Assembly (NCBI GenBank): GCA_022870705.1
Contig: CP072107.1
Location: 1,982,501-2,046,500 of the forward strand
Reading direction: 5' to 3'
Source: Oscillospiraceae bacterium CM
Lineage (GTDB): Bacteria > Bacillota > Clostridia > Oscillospirales > Oscillospiraceae
Length of the DNA: 64,000 bases
Each line of letters opens with the position of its first letter. Position 1 is the stretch's first letter. Under the pieces are notes generated by a model, which ran no database searches, was not told the DNA's origin, and saw nothing but the letters and a program-made list of their open reading frames with translations. Shown here in pieces: positions 28,277 to 37,283 of the stretch. Both the position numbers and the translations under genes were made by a program.

Positions 28277-30566
28277 TGCTGATTTCCTTTAAAAATTCGT
28301 TGATTTTCTCTGCCTGAACGGCCCACGTTTTACTGCTGCAAATAAACTTTTTTGCTTTCTCTGCTCTTTCGGCTAAAGCGGCCTCATCTAAACCGGCAAG
28401 GTGATTGATTGCCTCGGCAATCTCGGGCGCTTTTCCCAAACCTTGAATGAAAAAGAGCTTGTCGTTATACGCCTCATGAAAGCCGTTTAAGCGTGCTGTG
28501 AGTACCGGCGTACCACTTTGCATGTATTCCAGGATTTTTGACGGAAACGTAACCTGTGCAATCGGGTCGTCAACAGGCCGGGGATTAATTAGAAGCCAGG
28601 CGTTTTTCTGGACGGCGCGTACTTCGGCGTTCTTTAGGCTGCCGCCATAGCACACATTCGGCATCATGCTCGCCCTTTTTTGAACAGCGGACTCAAGCTG
28701 TCCCTTACCATATATATGAAGGCTCACATCGTGGTGTTCAACAAGCGCCATTGCGTCCATCAGGGCAGAGATACCATTATAGGCCGTGAGGCTGCCGGAA
28801 TACACGATTCTTCTTTGTCCGGTTGTTTTATTTGCGGGATCCCCGTCGTCGCTGATATGATCCACGCCGCCTTCCATGACGATGAAGCAGGCATTGGGAT
28901 TGTATTGCTCGGCGGCGTGCCGGTTCAGGACGATCAGGTTCGGGCAGGCGGCAATAATCTTCTTCGTCAAGGCATTAAAGATCCCCAACAAAAGCCTGCC
29001 GGGAAACGGCCTGTCTGTCCGGTCGTCGAAGGGCAGGTCGGCGAGGAGTGCGGCGACATGCCAGTGTTTTTTCATTGACAGCAGCGGCAGGCCCGTCTGC
29101 GGATAGAGATTGTAGGACAGGACGATGACATTACCGGCCCGGCACGCGATTTGTTTTGCCCGGCGGCATAGCGCTAAAGCCTGCCAGAGCTGCTTGATGA
29201 GCGGGATATTGAGGAATGGAACAAATTCCGCCGTCATGCATGTATCATCGAGCACCGCTTCACGGTGCCGCGCGGAAAACAGCGTTCTTTCCTTCGGATA
29301 GGCCCCAGTGGTTTGCAGTGCCAGAACCTTAATATCAAAATCTCTTAACGCCGAGAGGTGCTTTAAAAGATTTAGCTGCATGGTATTACCCGCCACAGAC
29401 CCGCCCGAGCGCACCTCGGCCCCGTCTTTTCCGGCAAGGGCGCCCAGAAAAATAAGCGTTGTCCGGCAGCGCTCTCTAAACTTCTCAAGATGCTCGGCAG
29501 CCATCGTCTCAATAGTGTAGCCCCGGATGCGCTGCAAGCATTTTTCGGCCATGCGGTGCCGTGATCCGTTATGATTTAACAAGCACAAAAGCCGCTCTGC
29601 CAGCACTTTTTCATCACCAGCCGGTATGATATAGCCGTTTTCGCCGTTTTTAATAAGCGCAGCACCCGCGCCGCAGGCGTCTGTCGTAATGACGGGCAGG
29701 CCGCGCGCCATCGCCTCGCTGACAACAAGGCCCCAGACGTCTGCTCGTGTCGGCAGGACAAACACATCGGCCATGTCAAAATAACAATTAATTTTCTCTT
29801 TGCCCATAAAATCAAGAAAATGAACGTTACGGTATTCGTTTGCCGCCATAATACGCCTGTATTCCGCCGTCGGCTGTCCGCCGATCAGATAGATGCCGGT
29901 ATCCATGTCTAAATACCGGCAGGCGCCGAGCAGACAGTCAAAGCCCTTTCCGGGAACAAACCGCCCAACGCTTACAACCATTTTCGCCTCCGGGATTCCA
30001 TGAGCGCGGCGGAGCGCGCCTTTTTCAGCGTCGGATGGCGGGGCGCTGCGGATGTCCCTTTCATAAAGGGATGTGAAATGGTAGCGGCAAAGCGCGTCCT
30101 CACGGGCACCGTTTGACAGGAAGTACGCATCATGGCTGTCACCGGTGCTGAAACAAACCGCAGCGCCTCCAAAAATCCGCCTTTTGACAAAGGCGCGGAG
30201 CCAGTCGCCCTTTTTGTAAAACCCGCCGTCACCCTCAATCATATAAGAGCGCTTCATTAATTTTAAATAGGCGACGGCGAGTATGCCTGTCGGCGTCAGC
30301 GGATTGCTGATAACGACGCCATCATAGTCCCTTCTTCTCAGATACCGGATAACGCCTGGGCAAAATGCCATATCCGGTCTGATGGATACGCCCTTTAAAA
30401 AAACGCCGGTGAAGGTCTTAAAACAGCCGAAAACCCAGCGCCGGTCCCGCTCTCCGGACGTTTTCTTTTCAAAAAGCACGGTCAGCGCGCACCCGCTCCC
30501 AAGCGTGTTGAAAAAATCAACCCTGTACGGCGCGGGGATATTCGTCAGCCACAGAATGTTATCCAT
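28242..30566 (-). CDS. Double GT4-family glycosyltransferase
   Basis: 774 residues comprising two full GT-B enzymes. The first (about 1-370) has VSVGRFVPGKGFDCLL and the E-x7-E region WGLVVSEAMARGLPVI; the second (about 371-765) has RIVYSGSLTAYNGI and FPSKILEYMQSGTPVL. No stop, ribosome site or start codon separates them, so this looks like a true fusion that may add two successive sugars. It overlaps the GT4 gene before it by 8 bases. Confidence 0.88.
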   Translation of the reverse strand: MDNILWLTNIPAPYRVDFFNTLGSGCALTVLFEKKTSGERDRRWVFGCFKTFTGVFLKGVSIRPDMAFCPGVIRYLRRRDYDGVVISNPLTPTGILAVAYLKLMKRSYMIEGDGGFYKKGDWLRAFVKRRIFGGAAVCFSTGDSHDAYFLSNGAREDALCRYHFTSLYERDIRSAPPSDAEKGALRRAHGIPEAKMVVSVGRFVPGKGFDCLLGACRYLDMDTGIYLIGGQPTAEYRRIMAANEYRNVHFLDFMGKEKINCYFDMADVFVLPTRADVWGLVVSEAMARGLPVITTDACGAGAALIKNGENGYIIPAGDEKVLAERLLCLLNHNGSRHRMAEKCLQRIRGYTIETMAAEHLEKFRERCRTTLIFLGALAGKDGAEVRSGGSVAGNTMQLNLLKHLSALRDFDIKVLALQTTGAYPKERTLFSARHREAVLDDTCMTAEFVPFLNIPLIKQLWQALALCRRAKQIACRAGNVIVLSYNLYPQTGLPLLSMKKHWHVAALLADLPFDDRTDRPFPGRLLLGIFNALTKKIIAACPNLIVLNRHAAEQYNPNACFIVMEGGVDHISDDGDPANKTTGQRRIVYSGSLTAYNGISALMDAMALVEHHDVSLHIYGKGQLESAVQKRASMMPNVCYGGSLKNAEVRAVQKNAWLLINPRPVDDPIAQVTFPSKILEYMQSGTPVLTARLNGFHEAYNDKLFFIQGLGKAPEIAEAINHLAGLDEAALAERAEKAKKFICSSKTWAVQAEKINEFLKEISNGRNGVGESRS

Positions 30567-31776
30567 TTAATCGGCCAGCCTTTTCATAAAGTGTTTCATA
30601 TAAATCAAGATACCGCGCCAGCATGATTTCTTTGTCAAACCCCGAAGCGCGCTTAACGCAGTCCGCCTGTTTGAAGGGGTTTATTTGCAGCTTTTTGACG
30701 GCCTGTGCAAAAGCCGCGGCTGAAACATCGCCGAGTACAAGTCCACAGGACGGCGTTATGAGTTCCGGGTTTGCCGAAAAGCTGTTAGAAATGACCGGTA
30801 TGCCGCAGGCAAGCGCTTCGAGCGCGACGAGGCCGAACGACTCCTCAACAGATGGATTGAGAAAAATATCGGTGGCCGAATAGACGTTCGCGAGTTCTTG
30901 CGGGTCTTGAATGTGCTCGAACGTCATAATTTTTTTTGAAAGCTTCTTCTTTTGCGCCTGCGTCACACCAACGAGGATGATTTGGTATGTTTCGTCCAGA
31001 AGTGCCGAAAGCGCGTTGAACATGGAAAGTCCCTTCTGGGGGCTCCAAACGGACGCCGCCCCGAGTAGGATTGTCTTGCCGTCCAGACCATTTTGGGCTC
31101 TGAAATCGCTTTCAGTCGGCGCGAAAATGCACCGATCGACGCCGTTGGAGATGACGCGTCGCTCACAACCGCCAAGAAAGGATTGTGCTGCCTGCTGGCA
31201 GAGCCACTGTGAAACCGGAACGAGCGTCAGCTTGTCGAGTGATGTGAACAGGCGCCTTTTCAGCGCCATATTTTGGGCGCTGCGGTCAACAAGCCAGCTT
31301 TTCGGGTATGCCTGCCGCTGCGGGCAGCTTTGACAACCCGTTTCCCAGCGGCGGCAGCCGATTGCCGTAAAATTGGTGCAGTGCCCCGTCAGCGGCCAGC
31401 AGTCGTGCAGCGTCCAGACAATGGGCTTATTCAGCTTCTTCAGCCAGCGAAAAAGCAGCGGTATGTTGATATAGCTGCCGTGGAGATTGTGCAGATGGAT
31501 CACGTCAGGCGAAAACAATGCTGCTTCTTTTAAAAAGGCGCGCGTAGCGTTTTTTGAACCAAGGCCTTGGGCGTCAAGCAGTCGGGTTTGAAGCGTGTGC
31601 CATAAAACGTCCCATTGGCTCCCAACTCTGATGGCGTCCGGATTTCTCCCCGCGTTATTGCGGCCATAGGCCAGAAGGCAGCGATGACCGCGTTTTATCA
31701 GCGCGTGGCACAAATCGTCGGCAATTCGACCCGTGCTGCCAGAGCCACTGTCTGAATTGATCATTAAAACGTTCAT
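30559..31776 (-). CDS. Glycosyltransferase family 4
   Basis: ATG at 31776 overlaps the upstream stop as ATGA; 405 residues. The N-terminal Rossmann domain begins MNVLMINSDSGSGSTGRIA; the C-terminal domain has LGAASVWSPQKGLSMF and ESFGLVALEALACGIPVIS, the GT4 E-x7-E motif. A Cys-rich stretch (CRRWETGCQSCPQ) around residue 150 is seen in a GT4 subgroup. Cytoplasmic transfer in polysaccharide assembly. Confidence 0.93.
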   Translation of the reverse strand: MNVLMINSDSGSGSTGRIADDLCHALIKRGHRCLLAYGRNNAGRNPDAIRVGSQWDVLWHTLQTRLLDAQGLGSKNATRAFLKEAALFSPDVIHLHNLHGSYINIPLLFRWLKKLNKPIVWTLHDCWPLTGHCTNFTAIGCRRWETGCQSCPQRQAYPKSWLVDRSAQNMALKRRLFTSLDKLTLVPVSQWLCQQAAQSFLGGCERRVISNGVDRCIFAPTESDFRAQNGLDGKTILLGAASVWSPQKGLSMFNALSALLDETYQIILVGVTQAQKKKLSKKIMTFEHIQDPQELANVYSATDIFLNPSVEESFGLVALEALACGIPVISNSFSANPELITPSCGLVLGDVSAAAFAQAVKKLQINPFKQADCVKRASGFDKEIMLARYLDLYETLYEKAGRLNG

Positions 31777-32762
31777 TCCCGCACCCCGATGAGGATATCG
31801 GCTGTTTTTAAAACACCTCGTTTGCGCGCCGTCAACCGACAGAGGCCGATGGCGGCAAGCGACAGCGTGATGACGACAAACGGTCTTAGAAGGATCACAG
31901 GCCAAAAATCCACGTCGCTCGTCAGCCTGACGACAAGACCGGCCGGTATCATATGAATGAGATAAACCGAGAAGGAGCGCTTTCCAAGCTGCACCGGCAA
32001 AGACGCCAGTTTTTGTTTTTGAAGCCGCGCGGCAAAGCCCAAAATTGTCAGAATGGCGAGCAGTTCAGCGGGTATGGCGGCGTTTTGCCAGTAGTCAATA
32101 TGCAAACCACCGGAAACGGGTAAAAATATGGCAAGACCATACCACAATGCGAGGACCCATATACCTTTTTTACAAAAGCCGACGATGGTGTTAAGCAGCG
32201 CGTATTTTTTCAAAGCGACCCCAAGAATGAAATAGATAAACCAATTGAACGGATTGATATAAGGGTTGAGCTTCAAAACACCCGCGCCGGTCAGTGTAAT
32301 GCTCGTGACGGACAGTGCGGCGAGGCAGAGCAGCGCCACTCCTTCAAAACGGCGCCCGCGGATGTAAAAGAAAACAATATAGGAGGCGAACAAAACCGTG
32401 AGGAAGTAATAATGGCTCTTACAAGTCAGCGCAAGAAACCAGTCGCTCAACCCCAGGCCGCCTTTTCGCAGCGCGACATAAAGGTAATCAACCGTTCCGC
32501 AAACGAGCCATGGGACAACCAACGACGTGACCTTCCCTTGAAAGAAAGCGCGCGCCGACTTTCGGCTGCCGTAAAAAAGGTAACCGGCGACGAGCAGAAA
32601 AACGCCGACACCACTAGCGCCAACACTGAGCATAACAAGAACGGCCGTTTTGCCGCCCGCCCCGGCGTTATCGGACCAAACGCCGCAGTGCGCGCAGACG
32701 ATACTGAAGAGCGCCAGCGCTTTGACGATATAGAGGTATTCTCTTGTCTGTGCCGTGCTCAT
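31773..32762 (-). CDS. Acyltransferase 3 family membrane protein
   Basis: 329 residues with about ten membrane helices. The N-terminal REYLYIVKALALFSIVCAHCG matches the acyltransferase-3 start (with the His of the family's R...H pattern). Such proteins O-acetylate or succinylate surface sugars at the membrane. It overlaps the preceding gene as ATGA and the following GT4 as well. Confidence 0.88.
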   Translation of the reverse strand: MSTAQTREYLYIVKALALFSIVCAHCGVWSDNAGAGGKTAVLVMLSVGASGVGVFLLVAGYLFYGSRKSARAFFQGKVTSLVVPWLVCGTVDYLYVALRKGGLGLSDWFLALTCKSHYYFLTVLFASYIVFFYIRGRRFEGVALLCLAALSVTSITLTGAGVLKLNPYINPFNWFIYFILGVALKKYALLNTIVGFCKKGIWVLALWYGLAIFLPVSGGLHIDYWQNAAIPAELLAILTILGFAARLQKQKLASLPVQLGKRSFSVYLIHMIPAGLVVRLTSDVDFWPVILLRPFVVITLSLAAIGLCRLTARKRGVLKTADILIGVRE

Positions 32763-33445
32763 GCATTAATCCCCGTTTTCCGCTCCGGCGCCCATGTAAT
32801 CTCCCGACGGATAACGGCCGCCGGGTTGCCCCCAATGACGATATTGGATTCTGTAAAAAATTTCGTGACGACGGCGTTTGTCGCAGCAACACTATCCGAT
32901 CCGACGCCCGAACCTTTTAAAAAGGTTACGCGGTGCCCGACCCAGACACGGTCGCCGAGCGTCACATCGCGCGAGGCATTAATCCGTACGCCGTTTTGGT
33001 CAACAAGGGCGTGGCTATCGCCCGTCCTTATCACAACGTCGGACGACAGAAGACAATCTCTGCCGAGCGTCAGATGTGTTCCTTCGATGCAGGCCAGATG
33101 TGATCCCGCGTTAATAACGGTGCCGGTGCCGATTTCGATGACGCCCCCATCGTCCTCCATATAAAAGTCACTGCCGTCGGCTGTGACGCGCTCGTGCAGA
33201 ATCATCATGTTGCCGCAGCCGGATATAAAAAACCGGCAATTGCTGATATGGCAGTGCGGGCCGATGATCACGGTGTTCCGATTGCCTAGCAGCTTAAATT
33301 TTGTCTGTCTGACAAAGCCGCTTTGTTGATATATGACGTTCTCTTTTCCTTTTATTCGGATGCCATTAAACCCAAATAGTCTGTAAACGGCCGCACAAAG
33401 CGCCGTCAGGCCGGGGGACTTCAAAAGAAGCGTTTTAAGCGTCAT
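32759..33445 (-). CDS. Left-handed beta-helix acyltransferase
   Basis: 228 residues with many hexapeptide turns (GTGTVINAGSHLACIEGT, LSSDVVIRTGDSH, VWVGHRVTFLKG, IVIGGNPAAVI), the WcaF/LacA-like trimeric acetyltransferase fold; His in TGDSHALV could be catalytic. Probable O-acetyltransferase acting on a sugar or glycan. It overlaps the GT4 gene upstream by 11 bases. Confidence 0.87.
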   Translation of the reverse strand: MTLKTLLLKSPGLTALCAAVYRLFGFNGIRIKGKENVIYQQSGFVRQTKFKLLGNRNTVIIGPHCHISNCRFFISGCGNMMILHERVTADGSDFYMEDDGGVIEIGTGTVINAGSHLACIEGTHLTLGRDCLLSSDVVIRTGDSHALVDQNGVRINASRDVTLGDRVWVGHRVTFLKGSGVGSDSVAATNAVVTKFFTESNIVIGGNPAAVIRREITWAPERKTGINA

Positions 33446-34652
33446 GGCTTTCTTCTTTGACGGATGCGCCGAAATGGCGCAGAATGGCCGCGCAGCTTAC
33501 CGCAGTTGTATAGTGCGTTCTGAATAATTGGAGCGATTTTTGCCCCATATCCAACCGCTTCTTTTCATCCTTTAATGCTTCAACAGCCTGTTTAAAGCGC
33601 GAAAGATCACCGTTTCGGCATTTAAAACCGCATTGCTGTCGCTCAAGAATGTCTCCCATGTCTGTTGCGTCGTCTGCGGCGACAATGACGGGAAGGCCTG
33701 CCATCAGGTAAGAGAGCAGGCGTGACGGAAAATTCGGTACCCGCCCCAACGGATGGAGCAAAACAAGCCCCACATCGCACGAAGCCGTGAGCGCCTCATA
33801 ATCGGGGCTCGGCAAAGCGGGGAGCAGCCGCACATTCGGCGCGTCTGCAGTCAGTAGGCCGCGCTTCAAAGCCAACGCCTCGGTTCCGGTGCCGACAATT
33901 AAAAAGAACACCGCCAAATCATTCCGGTACGCTATGGCAATATCGATGAGAAACCCAATGCCCTGTGCCTTGCCTAGATTGCCGCCATAAACAATCACAA
34001 GCGCCGAGTCTGGTATCCCATACTGACGCCGGATGGCCTGCCGGTCTACCGGCGGGCGTTTCCGGCTTTTTCTGCTGTTGGGGCAGACTTCCACCTTCTC
34101 TGACGGCAGCTCAGGATAGTGCCGGTGGAGATAGCGGACCGAAGCCTCCGACATGCAGCCGATAAAGTCGGCCGCCCGGTATGTGCGATTAGCCAGAAAA
34201 CGAAAAACGCGCCAGACAACGCCGCCTTTGCGCATGCCGCCGATGCCGACCGTATCGTCCGGCCAGATGTCTTTTAACAGAAGATATAAGGGCGCCTTTA
34301 AATGCCTTTTGATTAACAGCACGCCGGGAAGAAGCGTAATCGGCGGCGTTGAAAAAACAATCAGATCAACCGGCTCCCGCTTAAAATTTCGGAAGACGGC
34401 GCGAGCGAGCTGGAGCCCAGCGAAAAAGGAGAACAAAACTTTTCTGTATTTTCCGGTTTTTTGGAGCGGCCTTGTTTTCACCGCCAGTACGCGGCAATGC
34501 TTTTCAGGGCGTAGGCCGGACTTTTCCGCGTGTATTCCCACGGCGGCAACCGTCACCTCATGCCCCATATCACAAAATGTCTCTATCAGATCGGTGTAGA
34601 GATTCTGTTCACCGCATGGGGGCCAGGCGGCTGTAATCAGAAGAATTTTAAC
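33435..34652 (-). CDS. Glycosyltransferase family 4, start codon unclear
   Basis: About 405 residues: N-terminal KILLITAAWPP, EVTVAAVGIH, and a GT-B C-domain with YGGNLGKAQGIGF, with a weak E-x7-E region. Homology and AAGGGGGAG (about 34659-34667) place the start near 34652, but the codon there is GTT. The in-frame alternatives are CTG at 34670 and ATT at 34646, and ATG codons exist only deep inside the upstream gene. Non-standard initiation or a sequence error must be assumed. Probably one of the early transferases after the PglC-like enzyme. Confidence 0.85.
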   Translation of the reverse strand, partial: VKILLITAAWPPCGEQNLYTDLIETFCDMGHEVTVAAVGIHAEKSGLRPEKHCRVLAVKTRPLQKTGKYRKVLFSFFAGLQLARAVFRNFKREPVDLIVFSTPPITLLPGVLLIKRHLKAPLYLLLKDIWPDDTVGIGGMRKGGVVWRVFRFLANRTYRAADFIGCMSEASVRYLHRHYPELPSEKVEVCPNSRKSRKRPPVDRQAIRRQYGIPDSALVIVYGGNLGKAQGIGFLIDIAIAYRNDLAVFFLIVGTGTEALALKRGLLTADAPNVRLLPALPSPDYEALTASCDVGLVLLHPLGRVPNFPSRLLSYLMAGLPVIVAADDATDMGDILERQQCGFKCRNGDLSRFKQAVEALKDEKKRLDMGQKSLQLFRTHYTTAVSCAAILRHFGASVKEESHDA

Positions 34653-35283
34653 GGTGCTCTCCCCCTTCAGCCATGCTGCTTTGACGCTCTGCCGACAGCT
34701 GCCGTCGGATGTAGCCGCCGTAATCCGTGCTTTTTCGATAAAACAGCCCCGATAGGGCTTTAAATAAAATTCGTGTATCCAGTAAAAAAGAAACATTGGC
34801 CGCATAGTCGGCTTCATATTGAAGCTGCTCGGCCCATGTCGGCCGGATATTGCCATACAGCACCTCCGGTGGAATAAGCCCGCCCCGCACGCGGTGGCGT
34901 ACCCGTTCAGCCGTTGTAAAATACGGCAGATATTCCGTCAGAAGCGGGCGCGGCCCGACGAGGGACATGTCGCCCCGAATTATATTGACGAGTTCAGGCA
35001 GCTCATCAAGTCCCGTCCCGCGTAAAAATCGTCCTAACTGTGTCAGTCGCTGATGATCGCAAAGCAGCATGCTGTCCTCCTCTTTTTGATCCGTCAGCGT
35101 CCTGAACTTGAGCATCATAAACGCTTTCTCATCCTTGCCAAGCCGCGGCTGGCGGAAGAGGATTGGTTTTCCCAGCGCCAATCTGACGCTAATCGCCGTC
35201 ACAACCATCACGGGGGAAAACAATAGCAGTGCAAGGCCCGACAAGGCCACGTCCAGCAGCCGCTTAACGCCCTGCTTATACAT
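34648..35283 (-). CDS. Undecaprenyl-phosphate sugar phosphotransferase (PglC-like)
   Basis: ATG at 35283 gives 211 residues and overlaps the PglD-like gene by 8 bases. One re-entrant N-terminal membrane helix (about 10-35) is followed by the catalytic domain with MMLKFRTLTD, LRGTGLDELPELVNIIRGDMSLVGPRPL: the Asp-Glu pair and PRP motif of monotopic phosphoglycosyl transferases. It starts repeat synthesis by moving a phospho-sugar onto the lipid carrier. Next to a PglD-like enzyme, the substrate may be a UDP-diNAcBac-like sugar (inference). Confidence 0.93.
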   Translation of the reverse strand: MYKQGVKRLLDVALSGLALLLFSPVMVVTAISVRLALGKPILFRQPRLGKDEKAFMMLKFRTLTDQKEEDSMLLCDHQRLTQLGRFLRGTGLDELPELVNIIRGDMSLVGPRPLLTEYLPYFTTAERVRHRVRGGLIPPEVLYGNIRPTWAEQLQYEADYAANVSFLLDTRILFKALSGLFYRKSTDYGGYIRRQLSAERQSSMAEGGEHR

Positions 35284-35944
35284 CGCTGATACCGACGCTA
35301 TTTTCACAAGGCCTTGCCGGAACGCCAACAGCCGTGCAGTAAGCCGGGATATCGCATACGACAGCGGCTCCTGCACCAATAACAGCATATTCCCCGATGG
35401 CAACGCCGGGTTTGATTGAGCATCCGACGCCGAGGACAGCCCCCTCCCCTACCGTAACATGGCCACCCAGACGGCAGCCTGGTGCCAGCATTGCGAAATC
35501 GCCAATATAGCCGTGATGGCCGACGGCGCAGCCTTGATTGATGAGTACGTGGCTGCCGACAATCGTGTCAACCGAAACTGTGCATAAGGGGCCGACCACA
35601 CTTCCCTCCCCCAGCTTCGTTCTGTCGGCAAGAATGGCTGACGGGTGCACGACAGCCGGAAAACAAATAAACGGCAGCCGCTTCAGCGCTCGAACGATGC
35701 GCCTTTTGTCGGTTGGCGCACCAACGGCACATAAAACGGCAGTCGGCGTTAAGATGCGTTCAAAATATGTCGCATCCCCAAGAACCGGATAGTGCCATAT
35801 AACAGTTCCAGGTAGGAGTGCATCATCCAGAAAGCCCAAAAGACAGAGGCCCGGCAGGCTTGAGGCTGCAAGCCATAAAAATTCTCGGCCTAGATCCCCC
35901 GCGCCGTAGATAATGAGATTTTCCAAATCCGCCACGCCTTTCAT
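35276..35944 (-). CDS. PglD/NeuD-like sugar N- or O-acetyltransferase
   Basis: 222 residues. A Rossmann-like N-domain (NLIIYGAGDLGREF) precedes a left-handed beta-helix with GCAVGHHGYIGDFAMLAPG, where HH supplies the conserved catalytic His of PglD. It would use acetyl-CoA to acetylate a 4-amino UDP-sugar. The ATG at 35944 has AAGGTG about 10 bases upstream; a TTG seven codons later is another possible start. Confidence 0.88.
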   Translation of the reverse strand: MKGVADLENLIIYGAGDLGREFLWLAASSLPGLCLLGFLDDALLPGTVIWHYPVLGDATYFERILTPTAVLCAVGAPTDKRRIVRALKRLPFICFPAVVHPSAILADRTKLGEGSVVGPLCTVSVDTIVGSHVLINQGCAVGHHGYIGDFAMLAPGCRLGGHVTVGEGAVLGVGCSIKPGVAIGEYAVIGAGAAVVCDIPAYCTAVGVPARPCENSVGISDV

Positions 35945-35965
35945 GTGACTGCAGCACCTTTATGT

Positions 35966-35998
35966 AAAGGCTTTTTCATGAAATATGAAAAAGCCTTT
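35966..35998. terminator. Perfect inverted repeat between the 36004 gene and the PglD-like gene
   Basis: AAAGGCTTTTTCAT, loop GAAAT, ATGAAAAAGCCTTT: a perfect 14-bp stem. No T-run follows on either strand, so it could be a terminator of low efficiency or a regulatory hairpin that sets expression of the operon. Confidence 0.65.
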
Positions 35999-36003
35999 GG
36001 CCC

Positions 36004-36378
36004 TCAGCGCCTGTACAGCATGCAAAACAGCATTGCAACAAATTCAAACAGCATCGTCCATAACGATATAGCGCCGATAAACGCCAAGATCGTCCGGAAT
36101 AAGAGCGGTAAAAATGTCGCCATAACAACAAATGAAAAAATGATAAAAATAGCTGCGCTGATTAGCACCAAAGCAGAATATTTACGCAGGCTTGAGCAGG
36201 TAGACGTGAGACAGATCCCTTCCGCCATGTTGCCACATCTTGCTTTGAGAATAGCGGTGACAACAAAAAGAATAATCGCGAAAACGAGCACAAAAGGCAG
36301 CGTCGGCCGGACATATGGGATAAAGCCATAATACCAGATTAAGGCACTCGCTGAGCCGAACAGGGAGCCGAGTATCAC
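36004..36378 (-). CDS. Small polytopic membrane protein, unknown family
   Basis: At least 124 residues with three or four hydrophobic helices. The first usual start is GTG at 36378, which has no ribosome site. A strong GGGAGGTG lies at 36422-36429, and nine bases after it an in-frame ATA (36414) opens a 12-residue N-terminal extension (IKSLFCIPNFIL) that completes the first helix. I therefore suspect initiation at ATA. I do not recognise a family; it may be an accessory membrane protein of the locus. Confidence 0.6.
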   Translation of the reverse strand: MILGSLFGSASALIWYYGFIPYVRPTLPFVLVFAIILFVVTAILKARCGNMAEGICLTSTCSSLRKYSALVLISAAIFIIFSFVVMATFLPLLFRTILAFIGAISLWTMLFEFVAMLFCMLYRR

Positions 36379-36599
36379 GAGAATGAAATTTGGTATGCAA
36401 AAAAGACTTTTTATTTAAAAGCACCTCCCTGACAAACATCGTGTCAGTCCAATATATGCAGGACAACGCCAAATGACAGTATTGCTGATAACGAACGGCA
36501 TTTTCTGAAGATTTGCCTGAGACTTAACCAATACGCTGGACAATGCATATGATGACACTGCCGCAGAAACTTGCCTTCAGCGGCAGATCGGAGTCATCT

Positions 36600-37283
36600 A
36601 TGAGAATTCTCGTAATCGCCGCGCACCCGGACGACGAGGTGCTTGGCTGCGGCGGGTATATAGCGCGGCTATCCGAGTCAAACGAGGTTTTTACGGCTAT
36701 CGTCACCGAGGGTTGCAGTGCGCAGTATGCCGATACGGATTACAAAAAGATTATCGCCCTTAAAAAAAAGGCCGCCTTGAAGGCTAACGGCCTGCTGGGC
36801 GTCCGAGACGTTTTTTTCGGTGATTTCCCAGATATGCGCCTTGATACCGTGGGGCATGTCACGATTAATGCCTTTTTGGAAAAGGTGATTGCGGAAACAG
36901 CCCCGCGCCTTGTTTTGACGCATCATCCCGGTGACTTGAACCTGGACCATCAGCTCGTCTATCGCTCGACGATGGTGGCTGCCCGCCCTGTGGATAGACA
37001 TCCGATCGATATACTTCTGTATGAGACGCCCTCAGCTACCGAATGGCAAGGCTATGATTATAAAACGGCTTTCATTCCAACTGTCTTTATCGATATTGAT
37101 GAGACGATTGCGCGGAAAATCGAAGCACTGGCAGAGTATGACATCGAGCTGCGTTCTGCGCCGCACCCGCGGTCAGAGCATGGCATCCGCGCCCATGCCT
37201 CTTATAGGGGGCTGGCGGCCGGTCTTATGTACGCCGAAGCGTTTAGCCTTCAGCGGTCCATTGAGTTCGGTATTTCACCGTGA
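36600..37283 (+). CDS. LmbE/PIG-L family deacetylase
   Basis: ATG at 36600 follows CGGAG by six bases; 227 residues. MRILVIAAHPDDEVLGCGG holds the zinc-binding HPDDE motif, and a later HHPGDLNLDHQ gives the second His pair. The family removes N-acetyl groups from sugars such as GlcNAc derivatives. It opens the plus-strand operon and is followed by a WbqC protein and a DegT-like protein, a triplet seen in polysaccharide loci. Confidence 0.92.
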   Translation: MRILVIAAHPDDEVLGCGGYIARLSESNEVFTAIVTEGCSAQYADTDYKKIIALKKKAALKANGLLGVRDVFFGDFPDMRLDTVGHVTINAFLEKVIAETAPRLVLTHHPGDLNLDHQLVYRSTMVAARPVDRHPIDILLYETPSATEWQGYDYKTAFIPTVFIDIDETIARKIEALAEYDIELRSAPHPRSEHGIRAHASYRGLAAGLMYAEAFSLQRSIEFGISP

